In this document: positions 37,505-50,409 of the stretch, piece by piece
Numbering within the stretch: position 1 is the first letter of the stretch
Layout of the letters: the number at the start of each line of letters is the position of its first letter
NCBI RefSeq assembly: GCF_033436665.1
Contig: NZ_JAWQFO010000012.1
Location: 41,929-105,928 of the forward strand
Origin: JAWQFO01 sp033436665
GTDB taxonomy: Bacteria; Pseudomonadota; Alphaproteobacteria; Rhodobacterales; Rhodobacteraceae
Direction: 5' to 3'
Length of the DNA stretch: 64,000 nucleotides
Made by a program: the position numbers and the translations under genes
The notes under the pieces: model-generated
The model's input: the letters and a program-made list of their open reading frames with translations, nothing else
Told to the model about the DNA's origin: nothing
Database searches by the model: none

Positions 37505-38425
37505 CTAGTTCGAGGCGTGAAAACTGCGGCCCAAAGAGCCGGGCGCCGCGCTCTTGTCCGCGGACAGGATCACCAGCACGATGATCGTGATCAGGTAGGG
37601 CGACATTGCCAGATACTCGACCGGTATGGCAACGCCCGCCCCTTGCAGATTGAGCTGCAACTGGGTGATGCCGCCGAAAAGATAGGCACCCAGCAGAACG
37701 CGCCAGGGCTTCCAGCTGGCGAAGACGACGAGGGCCAGCGCGATCCAGCCGACACCCGCCGTCATGCCTTCGGTCCACTGCGGCACGCGAATGAGGCTGA
37801 TGTAGGCGCCGCCCAGCCCGGCGCAGGCACCGCCGAAGAGGATGGCAAGCGTGCGGACCCGCACCACGCGGTAGCCGAGCGCATGTGCGGCATCGTGGTT
37901 CTCGCCCACGGCGCGCAGGATCAGCCCCGCGCGGGTGTAGCGCAGCAGCGCCCAGACGCCGGCGACGAGCGCGAGGCCGATGTAGAGGATGAGGTCGTGG
38001 GTGAAGAGGATCGGACCGATGACGGGGATGTCGGCCAGTGGGCCGAAGTCGATGTCGCCCATGCGCGGCGGCTTCACACCGACGTACCCCTGCCCCAGCA
38101 GGGAGGAAAGTCCAAGGCCGAAAAGCGTGAGTGCGAGGCCCGAGGCGACCTGGTTGGCCAGCGTCACCTGCGTGAGGAAGGCGAAGAGCAGGCTCAGCAC
38201 GGCCCCGCCGAGGGCTGCGCCGATAAAGCCCAGCAAGGGTGACCCGCTTTCGACCGCGACGGCGAAGCCGCATATCGCGCCGACGATCATCATGCCCTCG
38301 ACGCCGAGGTTCAGCACGCCCGCCCGCTCGACGACCAGTTCGCCAGTCGCGGCCAGCAGGATCGGCGTGGCGGCGCTCATCAGGGCCGCGATCAGCAGCA
38401 GCGGGTTGATTGCAGACAGGTCCAT
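37505..38425 (-). CDS. ABC transporter permease (nucleoside/purine type, YufQ-like)
   Basis: A 306-residue permease of the branched-chain/ribose-like family used by BMP transporters, with eight to ten helices (INPLLLIAALMSAATPILLAATGE at the start; FLTQVTLANQVASGLALTLFGLGLSS mid-protein). The segment GLGGAYISLIRVPQWTEGMTAG is typical. Its start shares a base with the stop of the first permease. It forms a heterodimer with that permease. Confidence 0.9.
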   Translation of the reverse strand: MDLSAINPLLLIAALMSAATPILLAATGELVVERAGVLNLGVEGMMIVGAICGFAVAVESGSPLLGFIGAALGGAVLSLLFAFLTQVTLANQVASGLALTLFGLGLSSLLGQGYVGVKPPRMGDIDFGPLADIPVIGPILFTHDLILYIGLALVAGVWALLRYTRAGLILRAVGENHDAAHALGYRVVRVRTLAILFGGACAGLGGAYISLIRVPQWTEGMTAGVGWIALALVVFASWKPWRVLLGAYLFGGITQLQLNLQGAGVAIPVEYLAMSPYLITIIVLVILSADKSAAPGSLGRSFHASN

Positions 38426-39507
38426 CAGGCGGCCTCCGCTTGGCCGATGCGCAGCCGGAAATGGGTAAGGATGTCGAAGGCGAGCAGGAAGAAGAGCAGC
38501 ATGCCCTGGAAGACCTGGATCGCGGCAGCGGGCAGGCCGAGCTGGCTTTGCGCGATGTCACCGCCGATGTAGGTCAGCGCCATCAGCATCCCGGCCAGCA
38601 GGATGCCGATGGGGTGCAGACGGCCGAGGAAGGCCACGATTATCGCGGTGAAGCCGTATCCGACGTTGAAATCGATGCTGACCACACCCGCCGGGCCCGA
38701 GACCTCGAAGAGCCCGGCAAGCCCGGCGAGCAGGCCGGAGATGCCGAGGCAGAAGAGCACCAGCCGCGCCGGGTTGACGCCGGCGAAGCGTGCGGCGCGC
38801 GGCGCCTCGCCGGTCACGCGGATGGCAAAGCCGAGTTTGTGCCGGGCGAGCAGGACATAGGCGAGGATCACCGCGATGAAGGCCGCGACGACGCCCCAGT
38901 GCATGCCGGTCCCCGCGATCAGCTCTCCGTTGAAGGCCGAGGGGTACTGCTGCAGGTTGCGGCTGCCGGGAAAGCCGAAGCCCTCGGGATTTTTCAGCAG
39001 CCCCAGTGACATCGAGGCGAGGAACTGCTCGGCGACATACACCAGCATCAGTGACACGAGGATCTCGTTGGTGCCGAAGCGGACCTTGAGAAAGGCCGGG
39101 ATCATCGCCCAGATCCAGCCGCCGAAGGCGCCCGCCAGCACCATCAGCGGAAAGATCAGCACGCTCTCCGCGGGGTAGAAGGCGAGGCCCACACCAGCGC
39201 CGAACAGCGCGCCCATGATGTACTGGCCCTCTGCGCCGATGTTCCAGACACCGGCGCGGAATCCCAGCGACAGGCCGATGGCGATCAGGATCAGCGGCGC
39301 GCCCTTCACCAGAAGTTGGGGGCGGTAGAAGAACGAGAACTCGCCGAAGAGCGGTTGCCAGAAGATCGTCAGGATCGACTGCACCGGGTCCTTGCCGAGT
39401 GCGGCGAAGAGCAGCCCGCCGAAGAAGAAGGTGGCGAGCACGGCCAGCAGGGGCGTTGCCCAGGCGAAGGCCCGGCTGGGCTGCGGGCGCCTTTCCAGCC
39501 GGATCAC
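38425..39507 (-). CDS. ABC transporter permease (nucleoside/purine type, YufP-like)
   Basis: A 360-residue permease, longer than its partner, with an N-terminal helix followed by the conserved region LIAIGLSLGFRAGVWNIGAEGQYIMGA. The segment RFGTNEILVSLMLVYVAEQ is the coupling region. The GTG start is preceded by AAAGG. It lies 18 bases after the ATPase gene stop, on the same strand. Confidence 0.9.
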   Translation of the reverse strand: MIRLERRPQPSRAFAWATPLLAVLATFFFGGLLFAALGKDPVQSILTIFWQPLFGEFSFFYRPQLLVKGAPLILIAIGLSLGFRAGVWNIGAEGQYIMGALFGAGVGLAFYPAESVLIFPLMVLAGAFGGWIWAMIPAFLKVRFGTNEILVSLMLVYVAEQFLASMSLGLLKNPEGFGFPGSRNLQQYPSAFNGELIAGTGMHWGVVAAFIAVILAYVLLARHKLGFAIRVTGEAPRAARFAGVNPARLVLFCLGISGLLAGLAGLFEVSGPAGVVSIDFNVGYGFTAIIVAFLGRLHPIGILLAGMLMALTYIGGDIAQSQLGLPAAAIQVFQGMLLFFLLAFDILTHFRLRIGQAEAA

Positions 39508-39525
39508 GCGGCGCGACCTTTAGTT

Positions 39526-41040
39526 TCAGACATGCGCCACCTCCATTCCGTGCGCCCCTCCCATCATCAGCCCGATCTCGTCCACGGTCAGACCGGCGCT
39601 TGGGCGCGGGTCGGACAGGCGCCCCTCGTTCAGGGCCGCGAACCGGTCGGAGATCTCCATCAGCTCGTCGAGATCCTGCGAGATCACCAGCAGCGCCGCC
39701 CCGGCGGTCGCGAGATCGAGCAGCGCCTGCCGGATTGCGGCGGCGGCCGATGCGTCGACGCCCCAGGTCGGCTGGTTGACGACCAGGACCTCGGGGCGCT
39801 GCAGCACCTCGCGGCCGATGACGAATTTCTGAAGGTTGCCGCCCGACAGCGATCGCGCGGCGTTGGCCGGTCCCGGTGTGCGGACGTCGAACGCCTCGAT
39901 GATGCGTTCGGCAAAGCCTCGGGCGGCGGGCCAGTCGAGGAAACCGCGGCGCTCGAGGTTCTCGCGGGCGGCGCCGGTCAGCATCGCGTTCTCCGTCAGC
40001 GACATGTCCGGGGCGGCGGCATGGCCGAGCCGTTCCTCCGGCGCGGTCAGAAGGCCCATCGCGCGCCGCGCGATGGGGCGGGTCGTGCCGATCTCGCGCC
40101 CCTTGAGGCGGATCATGCCGGGTGCGCTGACCAGTTCGCCGGAAAGCGCGCCCAGCAGTTCGTCCTGCCCGTTGCCGGCGACCCCGCCGATGCCCAGCAC
40201 CTCGCCGGCCCGCAGTTTCAGGGATATTTCGCGCAACGGCATGCCGAAGGCGGACGGCGAGGTCAGCGAGAGCCGGTCGAGTTCCAGCACCACCTCGCCC
40301 GGTGTCACGCCCGAGCGCGTGGGCGTCGAGAGCACCTTGCCCACCATCATTTCGGCCATGTCGCGCGCGGTGGTCTCGCGCGGCGTGCAGTGGCCCACGA
40401 CTTTGCCGAGCCGCAGGATCGTGGCGGTGTCGCACAACGCGCGGATCTCCTCGAGTTTATGGGAGATGTAGAGGATCGCCGTGCCCTCGGCGCTGAGCTT
40501 GCGCAGGGTTTCGAAAAGGATCTCGACCTCCTGCGGGGTCAGGACCGACGTCGGCTCGTCCATGATCAGCAGTTTCGGTTCCTGCAACAGGCAGCGGATG
40601 ATCTCGACCCGCTGGCGTTCGCCTGCCGAGAGATCGCCGACGATCCGGTCGGGCGACAGCGGCAGGCCGTAGGTTTCCGACACCTCGCGGATCTGCCGCG
40701 CAAGATCGCGCATCTTCGGCGCGTGCTCCATGCCGAGCGCGATGTTCTCGGCCACGGTCAGCGCGTCGAAAAGCGAGAAATGCTGGAACACCATCCCGAC
40801 CCCGGCCGCCCGCGCGGCGCTGGGTTCGGACGGGGCAAAATCGGTGCCGTTCATCTGCATGTGCCCGGCATCCGGTTTCACCAGCCCGTAGATCATCTTG
40901 ACCAGGGTCGACTTGCCGGCGCCGTTTTCGCCGAGCAGGGCGTGGACCTCGCCCGGTGCGATCTGCAGCGACACATCGTCATTGGCGACGACGCCGGGAT
41001 AGGCCTTGGTGAGACCTTCGAGTTTGAGTAGTGCTGTCAT
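39526..41040 (-). CDS. ABC transporter ATPase with two nucleotide-binding domains (YufO-like)
   Basis: A 504-residue dual-ATPase of the sugar/nucleoside class. First domain: Walker A LLGENGAGKSTLVKM (residue about 36), signature LSAGERQRVEII and Walker B LLIMDEPTSVL. Second domain (about 255-500): the P-loop is degenerate (GGVAGNGQDELLGAL), the signature is LSGGNLQKFVIGRE and Walker B reads LVVNQPTWGVD with N-Q in place of D-E. Such a weak second domain is usual for this family. The start was set at 41040, where ATG overlaps the XdhC stop; the frame is open further upstream but beneath xdhC. Confidence 0.92.
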   Translation of the reverse strand: MTALLKLEGLTKAYPGVVANDDVSLQIAPGEVHALLGENGAGKSTLVKMIYGLVKPDAGHMQMNGTDFAPSEPSAARAAGVGMVFQHFSLFDALTVAENIALGMEHAPKMRDLARQIREVSETYGLPLSPDRIVGDLSAGERQRVEIIRCLLQEPKLLIMDEPTSVLTPQEVEILFETLRKLSAEGTAILYISHKLEEIRALCDTATILRLGKVVGHCTPRETTARDMAEMMVGKVLSTPTRSGVTPGEVVLELDRLSLTSPSAFGMPLREISLKLRAGEVLGIGGVAGNGQDELLGALSGELVSAPGMIRLKGREIGTTRPIARRAMGLLTAPEERLGHAAAPDMSLTENAMLTGAARENLERRGFLDWPAARGFAERIIEAFDVRTPGPANAARSLSGGNLQKFVIGREVLQRPEVLVVNQPTWGVDASAAAAIRQALLDLATAGAALLVISQDLDELMEISDRFAALNEGRLSDPRPSAGLTVDEIGLMMGGAHGMEVAHV

Positions 41041-41801
41041 GAAGCGGCGGTCTCGCAAGTTCCTGCCATCAGGGCGGCGATGGTGCCCCGGGCGATCTGG
41101 TCGGGGCGCTTGCCGAGCGACTTGTCCCCGATTGGGCAGGTGATCGGGGCGGGATCGAGGCCCGCGGCGCGCAGGCGCTTGAAGAAACGTGCGCGTTTGG
41201 TGTCGGACCCGATCAGTCCGATCGCGGTCGCGCCACGGTCGAGAAGGGCCGCGCAGAGCGCGAAGTCGATGTCGTGGGAATAGGTGAAGATCAGGTGATG
41301 CGCGCCCTGCGGCGCGCGCGTGGCCAGAAGCGGCATGTCGGCGGCGGGCAGGGCGGTCGCGTGGTCGGGAACGCTCTTGGGAAAGCGCTCCGCCGCACTG
41401 TCGATCCATGTGATGCGGAAGGCCTCGGGCGGGGCCGCAAGCGCCACGGCGCGGCCGACATGCCCTGCGCCCCAGAGCCAGAGGTCGCACCGCTCGCCCG
41501 TCGGTAAGGCGGCAGGCAGCGGCGTCTGCGGCACTGCGTCCGTCCGGCAGGGCTGGCGCGTGAAGCGCAACGTGACCGCACCGCCGCAACATTGACCCAG
41601 ATCCGGCCCCAGCGGATAGCTGCGCGACAGTTCGGCATCGCCGCGCGCCATCAGGTCCCGGGCCAGCGCGACCGCGCGATGCTCGAGCGCGCCGCCGCCG
41701 ATGGTGCCCTCGATGTCCTTCTCCGTGACCTTCATCGCCGTGCCCGTGTCTCGCGGTGCCGATCCGCGCGTGCCGGTGATCTCGACCCAGAGCGCGGTCA
41801 T
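41037..41801 (-). CDS. xdhC: Xanthine dehydrogenase accessory protein XdhC
   Basis: A 254-residue chaperone that binds and sulfurates the molybdenum cofactor before it is put in XdhB. Motifs: TGTRGSAPRDTGTAMKV, EGTIGGGALEHRAV, DLGQCCGGAVTLRF (the two cysteines are expected cofactor contacts) and the Rossmann-like DLWLWGAGHVGRAVA. It overlaps the xdhB stop and the next ATPase start by 4 bases each, so all are translated as a unit. The N-terminus is slightly shorter than in many XdhC proteins. Confidence 0.92.
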   Translation of the reverse strand: MTALWVEITGTRGSAPRDTGTAMKVTEKDIEGTIGGGALEHRAVALARDLMARGDAELSRSYPLGPDLGQCCGGAVTLRFTRQPCRTDAVPQTPLPAALPTGERCDLWLWGAGHVGRAVALAAPPEAFRITWIDSAAERFPKSVPDHATALPAADMPLLATRAPQGAHHLIFTYSHDIDFALCAALLDRGATAIGLIGSDTKRARFFKRLRAAGLDPAPITCPIGDKSLGKRPDQIARGTIAALMAGTCETAAS

Positions 41802-44074
41802 GCCCGGGTCCGTCCCACGGCGGCGAGTATCTGCTCGGCGGTCGCCGGAGCGTGCAGGTCGCCGTAGCCCGGCCCGCAGGCCTGGACGGCGGCGCCAAGC
41901 GCTGCGAAGGCCGATATGCCCAGCATGAACGGTGGCTCGCCCACCGCCTTCGAGCGATAGACGGTTTCCTCGCGGTTCTCGGCATCCCAGAGCGCCACGT
42001 TGAAAATCCGTGGCCGGTCCGAGAAGGCCGGAATCTTGTAGGTCGAGGGGGCATGGGTGCGCAGGCGTCCCTTGTCGTCCCACACCAGCTCTTCGGTCGT
42101 CAGCCAGCCCGCGCCCTGCACGTAACCGCCCTCGATCTGGCCAATGTCGAGCGCCGGGTTCAGCGAGGCACCCGCGTCATGCAGGATGTCCGCGCGCAGG
42201 ATACGGTTCTCGCCGGTCAGCGTGTCGATCACCACCTCGGTCACCGCCGCGCCGTAGGCGAAGTAGAAGAACGGCCGGCCCTGACCCTTGAGGCGGTCCC
42301 AGGCCACCTTCGGTGTCTTGTAATAGCCGGTGGCCGACAGGCTGACGCGGGCGAGGTACGCCTTCTGCGCCACCTCGGCAAAGCTGTACTCGGCGCCCGC
42401 GACGCGCACCTTGCCGTCCGCGAAGATCACGTCGCTTGCGGCGCACTGGTGCTCTTCGGCCAGTACGTCTGCCATGCGCTCGCGGATGGTGTCGCAGGCC
42501 GCCTGAACCGCCATGCCGTTGAGATCGCTGCCGGACGAGGCGGCGGTGGCCGAGGTGTTCGGCACCTTGCCGGTATCCGTCGCGGTGATCCGGACCAATT
42601 CGAGCGGCACGCCGAACCGCGCCGCGGCGACCTGTGCCACCTTCTGGAACAGGCCCTGGCCCATCTCGGTGCCACCGTGGTTCATGTGGATCGAGCCGTC
42701 GTTGTAGACATGCACCAGCGCGCCGGCTTGGTTGAGATGGGTAAGGGTGAAGGAGATGCCGAACTTGACCGGGGTCAGGGCGATGCCCTTCTTCAGCACA
42801 TCGTTTTCCGCGTTCCACTTGGCGACAGCCTCCCGCCGCGCGGCGTAGTCGCTCGTTTTGGCCAGGGTCTCGGTCATCTCGTGCAGGATGAAATCCTCGA
42901 CCGGCTGGCCGTAGGGCGTGCTCTGCGTGCCGTCCTTGGCATAATAATTCGCGCGGCGCACCTCCAGCGGATCACGCCCGAGATGTGCCGCGACATGATC
43001 CATGACGCGCTCGACGCCCAGCATCCCCTGCGGGCCGCCGAAGCCGCGGAAGGCGGTGGCGCTCTGTATGTTGGTGCGCAGCCTGTGCGACGTGATGCGA
43101 ACGTGGGGCAGGTGGTAGGCGTTGTCGGCATGCAGCATCGCGCGGTCGGCCACGGGCAGCGACAGGTCCATCGACCAGCCGCAGCGGGTGTAATGAGTGA
43201 AGGAGATGCCACGGATCACACCGTCGTCGTCGAACCCGGCGGCGTAGTCGATGCGGAAATCGTGCCGCTTGCCGGTGATCACCATGTCGTCGTCGCGGTC
43301 ATAGCGCATCTTGCAGGGCCGACCGGTCCGGCGCGCGGCCAGCGCGCAGGCGATGGCCAGAGCGTTGCCCTGGCTTTCCTTGCCGCCGAAGCCGCCGCCC
43401 ATGCGTCGGGTTTCGACCCGCACGCCGTGCATCGGGATGTCCAATGCGTGGGCGACCTTGTGCTGGATCTCGCTGGGGTGCTGGGTCGAGGAGTGCACGA
43501 CCATGTCGCCGCCTTCCTGCGGGATCGCCAGCGCGGCCTGGCCTTCGAGGTAGAAATGTTCCTGCCCGCCGATTTCGATCCGGCCTTCGATGCGGTGCGG
43601 TGCGTCGGCGAGCGCTTGGGCGGGGCCGCCCCTTTCGTAGATACGCGGACCGTCCTCAAACCGCGATTCGGCGTTGAGCGCATCCTCGATGGACAGGATC
43701 GGGTCATTGACCTTGATCGAGACTTCGGCCAGCCGCACCGCCTTGCGCGCGGCAAGATGCGACGTCGCGATCACCAGAAAGAGCGGCTGGCCGGCGTAGT
43801 GCACCTCGCCGGTCGACAAGAGCGGTTCGTCGTGGTTCGAGGGCGAGCAATCGGCGTCGTTGTCGAGATCAGAGGCAGTCAGCACCGCCACCACACCGGG
43901 CGCGGCGCGCACGGCGTCGAGGTTCAGATCCTCGAGCGTCCCAGCGGAGACCTCGGAGGTGCCGAAGGCGAGATGCAAAGTGCCCGCGGGCGTCGGGATG
44001 TCGTCGACATAGGCCGCGGCCCCGGTGACATGCAGCCGGGCGGCATCGTGCGGCAGGGCGCGTGCGACGCTCAT
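41798..44074 (-). CDS. xdhB: Xanthine dehydrogenase, molybdenum-binding subunit
   Basis: A 758-residue subunit carrying the molybdopterin active site; it oxidises hypoxanthine and xanthine towards urate in the cytoplasm. Landmarks: the N-terminal HVTGAAAYVDDIPTPAGTLH, the cofactor loop VETRRMGGGFGGKESQGN, FRGFGGPQGM and the catalytic glutamate in KAVGEPPFMLGIS near the C-terminus. Length fits the R. capsulatus XdhB (about 770). The start at 44074 overlaps the xdhA stop by 4 bases; the longer open frame upstream lies under xdhA. Confidence 0.95.
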   Translation of the reverse strand: MSVARALPHDAARLHVTGAAAYVDDIPTPAGTLHLAFGTSEVSAGTLEDLNLDAVRAAPGVVAVLTASDLDNDADCSPSNHDEPLLSTGEVHYAGQPLFLVIATSHLAARKAVRLAEVSIKVNDPILSIEDALNAESRFEDGPRIYERGGPAQALADAPHRIEGRIEIGGQEHFYLEGQAALAIPQEGGDMVVHSSTQHPSEIQHKVAHALDIPMHGVRVETRRMGGGFGGKESQGNALAIACALAARRTGRPCKMRYDRDDDMVITGKRHDFRIDYAAGFDDDGVIRGISFTHYTRCGWSMDLSLPVADRAMLHADNAYHLPHVRITSHRLRTNIQSATAFRGFGGPQGMLGVERVMDHVAAHLGRDPLEVRRANYYAKDGTQSTPYGQPVEDFILHEMTETLAKTSDYAARREAVAKWNAENDVLKKGIALTPVKFGISFTLTHLNQAGALVHVYNDGSIHMNHGGTEMGQGLFQKVAQVAAARFGVPLELVRITATDTGKVPNTSATAASSGSDLNGMAVQAACDTIRERMADVLAEEHQCAASDVIFADGKVRVAGAEYSFAEVAQKAYLARVSLSATGYYKTPKVAWDRLKGQGRPFFYFAYGAAVTEVVIDTLTGENRILRADILHDAGASLNPALDIGQIEGGYVQGAGWLTTEELVWDDKGRLRTHAPSTYKIPAFSDRPRIFNVALWDAENREETVYRSKAVGEPPFMLGISAFAALGAAVQACGPGYGDLHAPATAEQILAAVGRTRA

Positions 44075-45441
44075 GCGGAGACCTCGGTGACCGAGACTTT
44101 CGTGCCCTGCATCTCGTGCCAGTACCGCAACAGCATGTTCCGGGCGGTCTGCATGCGGTAGGCGGACGAGGCGCGCATGTCCGATATCGGCGTGAACTCC
44201 TGCTCCAGCGCGTCCATCGCCGCGCGGACGCCGTCTTCGGTCCACCCTGCGTTCGCCAGCGCCGCTTCGGCCGCCGCGGCGCGTTTCGGGATGCCGGCCA
44301 TGCCGCCAAAGGCGATGCGCGCCGACGCGATCCGCTCGCCGTCGCAGTCGATCGCGATGCAGCCGCAGACGGCGGAAATGTCCTGGTCGAAGCGTTTTGA
44401 CAGCTTGTAGCAGCGCAGCGTATCGCGCTGGCGTGGGACGCTCACGGCCTCGACGAACTCGCCGGGCGCGCGGTCCTGCTTGCCGTAATCGAGAAAAAAG
44501 TCCTCGAGCGCCAGCTCGCGCCGGTTGTCGCCCTTGCGCAGGTGCATCGTGGCCCCGAGCGCGATCAGCGCGGGCGGGCTGTCGCCGATGGGCGAGCCGT
44601 TGGCGATGTTGCCCCCCACGGTAGCAGCGTTGCGCACCTGAACCGAGCCATAGCGCCGGATCATTGCCGCAAACGAGGGATGCAGGTCGGCCATGACCTG
44701 CTCGAGTTCGGTCAGCGTCGCCATCGCGCCGATGCGTATGGTGTCATCGGACACCGCGACGCCCTGCAGGTCGGTGCAGCGGTTCAGGAAGGCAACGGGC
44801 GAGAGATCGCGCAGCGCCTTGGTGACCCAGAGGCCGACGTCTGTCGCACCGGCAATCAACGTCGCATCCGGATGCGCGGCATACCAGTCGGCTAGCGCGT
44901 CCGAGGAAGTTGGCTGCGCCACCGTTTCATCGGATGTGTCGCACGCCTGCAGCGGCTTGTCGCGCATGTGATCGGGCACCGGGGCCTCGGCGGCCTCTTC
45001 CGCCGCGCGCAGGATCGGCGCGTAACCGGTGCAGCGGCAGAGGTTGCCGGCGAGTTGCACGTCGTGGTCCGTGGCGCCGTTGAGATGTGCGGTGGCCATC
45101 GTCACGATGAAGCCCGGCGTGCAGAACCCGCATTGGCTGCCATGATGGTCGATCATGGCGGATTGCACCGGGTGGAGCGCCCCATCCGGTGCCGCGATCC
45201 CCTCGACCGTCCGCACCGCCTTGCCGTTGAGCTGGGGCAGGAACAGGATACAGGCGTTCAGCGCCTTGGCGCCGCTGTCGTCCGTCACCATGACCGAGCA
45301 GGCCCCGCAGTCACCCTCGTTGCAGCCCTCCTTCGTGCCGGTCAGGCCGCGCTCCAGCCGAAGCCAGTCGAGCAATGTCGTGGTCGGGGACACGTCCGGC
45401 AGGTCCACTGTTTCTCCGTTTAGGCGAAACGTGATGTCCAT
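44071..45441 (-). CDS. xdhA: Xanthine dehydrogenase, iron-sulfur/FAD subunit
   Basis: A 456-residue small subunit with two [2Fe-2S] clusters and FAD. The plant-ferredoxin-type cluster uses C40, C45 and C48 (KEGCNEGDCGACSVMV) and C64. The second cluster uses C104, C107, C135 and C137 (SQCGFCTPG, AGNLCRCTGYAPIL). The FAD domain covers about residues 190-360 (LIAGATDVGLWVTK, VGGNIANGSPIGDSPPAL). It is the first gene of the xdhABC-importer operon; its promoter must lie in the 228-base gap shared with the divergent dnaE gene. Confidence 0.95.
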   Translation of the reverse strand: MDITFRLNGETVDLPDVSPTTTLLDWLRLERGLTGTKEGCNEGDCGACSVMVTDDSGAKALNACILFLPQLNGKAVRTVEGIAAPDGALHPVQSAMIDHHGSQCGFCTPGFIVTMATAHLNGATDHDVQLAGNLCRCTGYAPILRAAEEAAEAPVPDHMRDKPLQACDTSDETVAQPTSSDALADWYAAHPDATLIAGATDVGLWVTKALRDLSPVAFLNRCTDLQGVAVSDDTIRIGAMATLTELEQVMADLHPSFAAMIRRYGSVQVRNAATVGGNIANGSPIGDSPPALIALGATMHLRKGDNRRELALEDFFLDYGKQDRAPGEFVEAVSVPRQRDTLRCYKLSKRFDQDISAVCGCIAIDCDGERIASARIAFGGMAGIPKRAAAAEAALANAGWTEDGVRAAMDALEQEFTPISDMRASSAYRMQTARNMLLRYWHEMQGTKVSVTEVSA

Positions 45442-45669
45442 TCTTGTCAGATCCGCCGCGGTACCTTGAGAAGCCCATGATGCCCTGCGTTCGATGCGGC
45501 GTAGAACGCTTGGGGCGGGCCGAAGTCGACCGGTAGGCTACGCGGGCGCAATCGCGGTTTGCAAGGAAAAAGCCGCACAGCTTGCGGCGGCATGAGGCGA
45601 TGTCCAAATCGCGGGCGCCGGTCGGATCGCCACTGGCCCGGCGCGGCGCGCTGGCCTAGTCTCGCTACC
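45442..45669. other. Divergent intergenic region xdhA / dnaE
   Basis: A 228-base GC-rich gap between divergent genes that must contain promoters for the purine operon and for dnaE. I see no perfect operator-like palindrome; short pairs such as CGCGGGCGC and GGCGCGGCGCGC are low-complexity GC runs. No small gene is convincing. Confidence 0.4.
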
Positions 45670-49182
<3,513 letters not shown>

Positions 49183-49361
49183 GCGCCGACCGTGCCTGTT
49201 ACAAATCCAGCGTTGAATCAATCAGATACCGCCGGTTGCAATTAACAGCGATCGGTCTTTCTTCCTTGCTTTGTCCATGCTGTCGACACATCTTCGCCGG
49301 AATTCCGACCGCGGGGGCTGCGGCGGAAGCATGTTGTAACGACCTTTTTTTGGAGATTTTT
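49183..49361. other. Leader region of the second VPLPA-type gene
   Basis: About 180 bases of lower GC between dnaE and the exported-protein gene, ending with a T-run (TTTTTTT) and ribosome site TGGAGA. It likely contains that gene's promoter. No terminator for dnaE is visible. Confidence 0.4.
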
Positions 49362-50036
49362 ATGTTTTCCGTAAGAACAGCGATCATTGCCGGCCTGATT
49401 TCAGCAGCCCCCTTTGCCGCCAGCGCGGCGACCATCGGATTTGACGCGCTCGATGCTTCGGCCGGTCAGCCCGAGCCGCTGATGACGTTCACCGAGGCGG
49501 GCCGCACCTTCAGCGTGTCGACGACCGGCAATAACGATGGCGCGGCGATCTTCGACACCACCTGTTTCGGCTACAGCGGCAGCTGCAACGGTGATCCCGA
49601 TCTTGTGCCCGGTGTCCAGGGCGAGAACGGTATCCTCGGCAACATCATCATCCTGCAGGAGAACCGGACGGCGCCGACGCCGAACGACGACGCCAGCGGC
49701 GGCACCATCCGCCTGACCCTGACCAGCGGATCGGCGTTCCGCTGGCTGGGCGCGTCGGCCATCGACGACGGGACCTTCACCTTCTCGACGTTGGCTGACG
49801 GTGTGCTGGGGTCGCTGGTCCTCGGGTCGGAGAACCAGACCGGCATGACCACCTTTTCGTCCTCCGCCATCGGCGTAGGCGACTGGATCGAACTCTCCTA
49901 CTCGGGCTCCGGGGGCATCGACTCGCTGCAGATCCAGGCAGTGCCGGTTCCCGCAGCCCTGCCGCTGGCACTTGTCGGCTTTGGCGCCCTGGGCGCATTG
50001 GCGGCGCGCCGCCGCCGGTCCCAGGACCCAAGGTGA
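49362..50036 (+). CDS. VPxPA-CTERM (exosortase-sorted) surface protein
   Basis: A 224-residue secreted protein with a signal peptide (AAPFAASA before ATIGF). The mature part is Gly/Ser/Asp-rich and shows a beta-rich pattern; two cysteines in TTCFGYSGSCNG may form a disulfide. The C-terminal signal is VPVPAALPLALVGFGALGALAARRRRSQDPR: a V-P-x-P-A motif, a hydrophobic helix and a basic tail. It is a second candidate substrate of the same kind of exosortase as the protein at 14553. The ATG follows GGAGA and a T-run. Confidence 0.82.
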   Translation: MFSVRTAIIAGLISAAPFAASAATIGFDALDASAGQPEPLMTFTEAGRTFSVSTTGNNDGAAIFDTTCFGYSGSCNGDPDLVPGVQGENGILGNIIILQENRTAPTPNDDASGGTIRLTLTSGSAFRWLGASAIDDGTFTFSTLADGVLGSLVLGSENQTGMTTFSSSAIGVGDWIELSYSGSGGIDSLQIQAVPVPAALPLALVGFGALGALAARRRRSQDPR

Positions 50037-50064
50037 AATCCAAGATCACCGGAACCGCCGCGCT

Positions 50065-50259
50065 TCAATAGTGCGGCGGTTTCTCGTCGCCCAGCACCAC
50101 GCCGCCACTGCCCTGAGCCTCACGCTCGGCTTCTCGTTGCATCAGCATCGCCATGCGGCGTGTCAGCAGGTCGATTTCCGATTGCTGCCGGGCGACGACG
50201 TCCGACAGGTCGTCGACCGTGCGCGTGAGGTGGGCGATCCGTTCCTCGAGCTCTTCCAT
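50065..50259 (-). CDS. slyX: SlyX-like short coiled-coil protein
   Basis: A 64-residue SlyX-family protein: MEELEERIAHLTRTVDDLSD with a continuing heptad pattern, ending DEKPPHY, the family's typical C-terminal motif. It is convergent with the upstream surface protein gene. Function unknown. Confidence 0.85.
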   Translation of the reverse strand: MEELEERIAHLTRTVDDLSDVVARQQSEIDLLTRRMAMLMQREAEREAQGSGGVVLGDEKPPHY

Positions 50260-50409
50260 ACGTGCCTCCGCGGGATGTGGCGGGCCGGGGCGGGGTGTGC
50301 CGCGTGACCGCTGCTTAGCACCGGGGCGCGCGCTTCGGAAGGCGCGCCTTGCCCCCGTTCCGGGCATCCGCTAGAGCACGCGCGGAACCAGCAAGCGAAG
50401 GCGCACGCG

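Noticed and set aside
41041..42054. N-terminal extension of the BMP-transporter ATPase frame
   Set aside because: Overlaps xdhC and xdhB in another frame; the true start at 41040 has the ATGA overlap and the normal family N-terminus.
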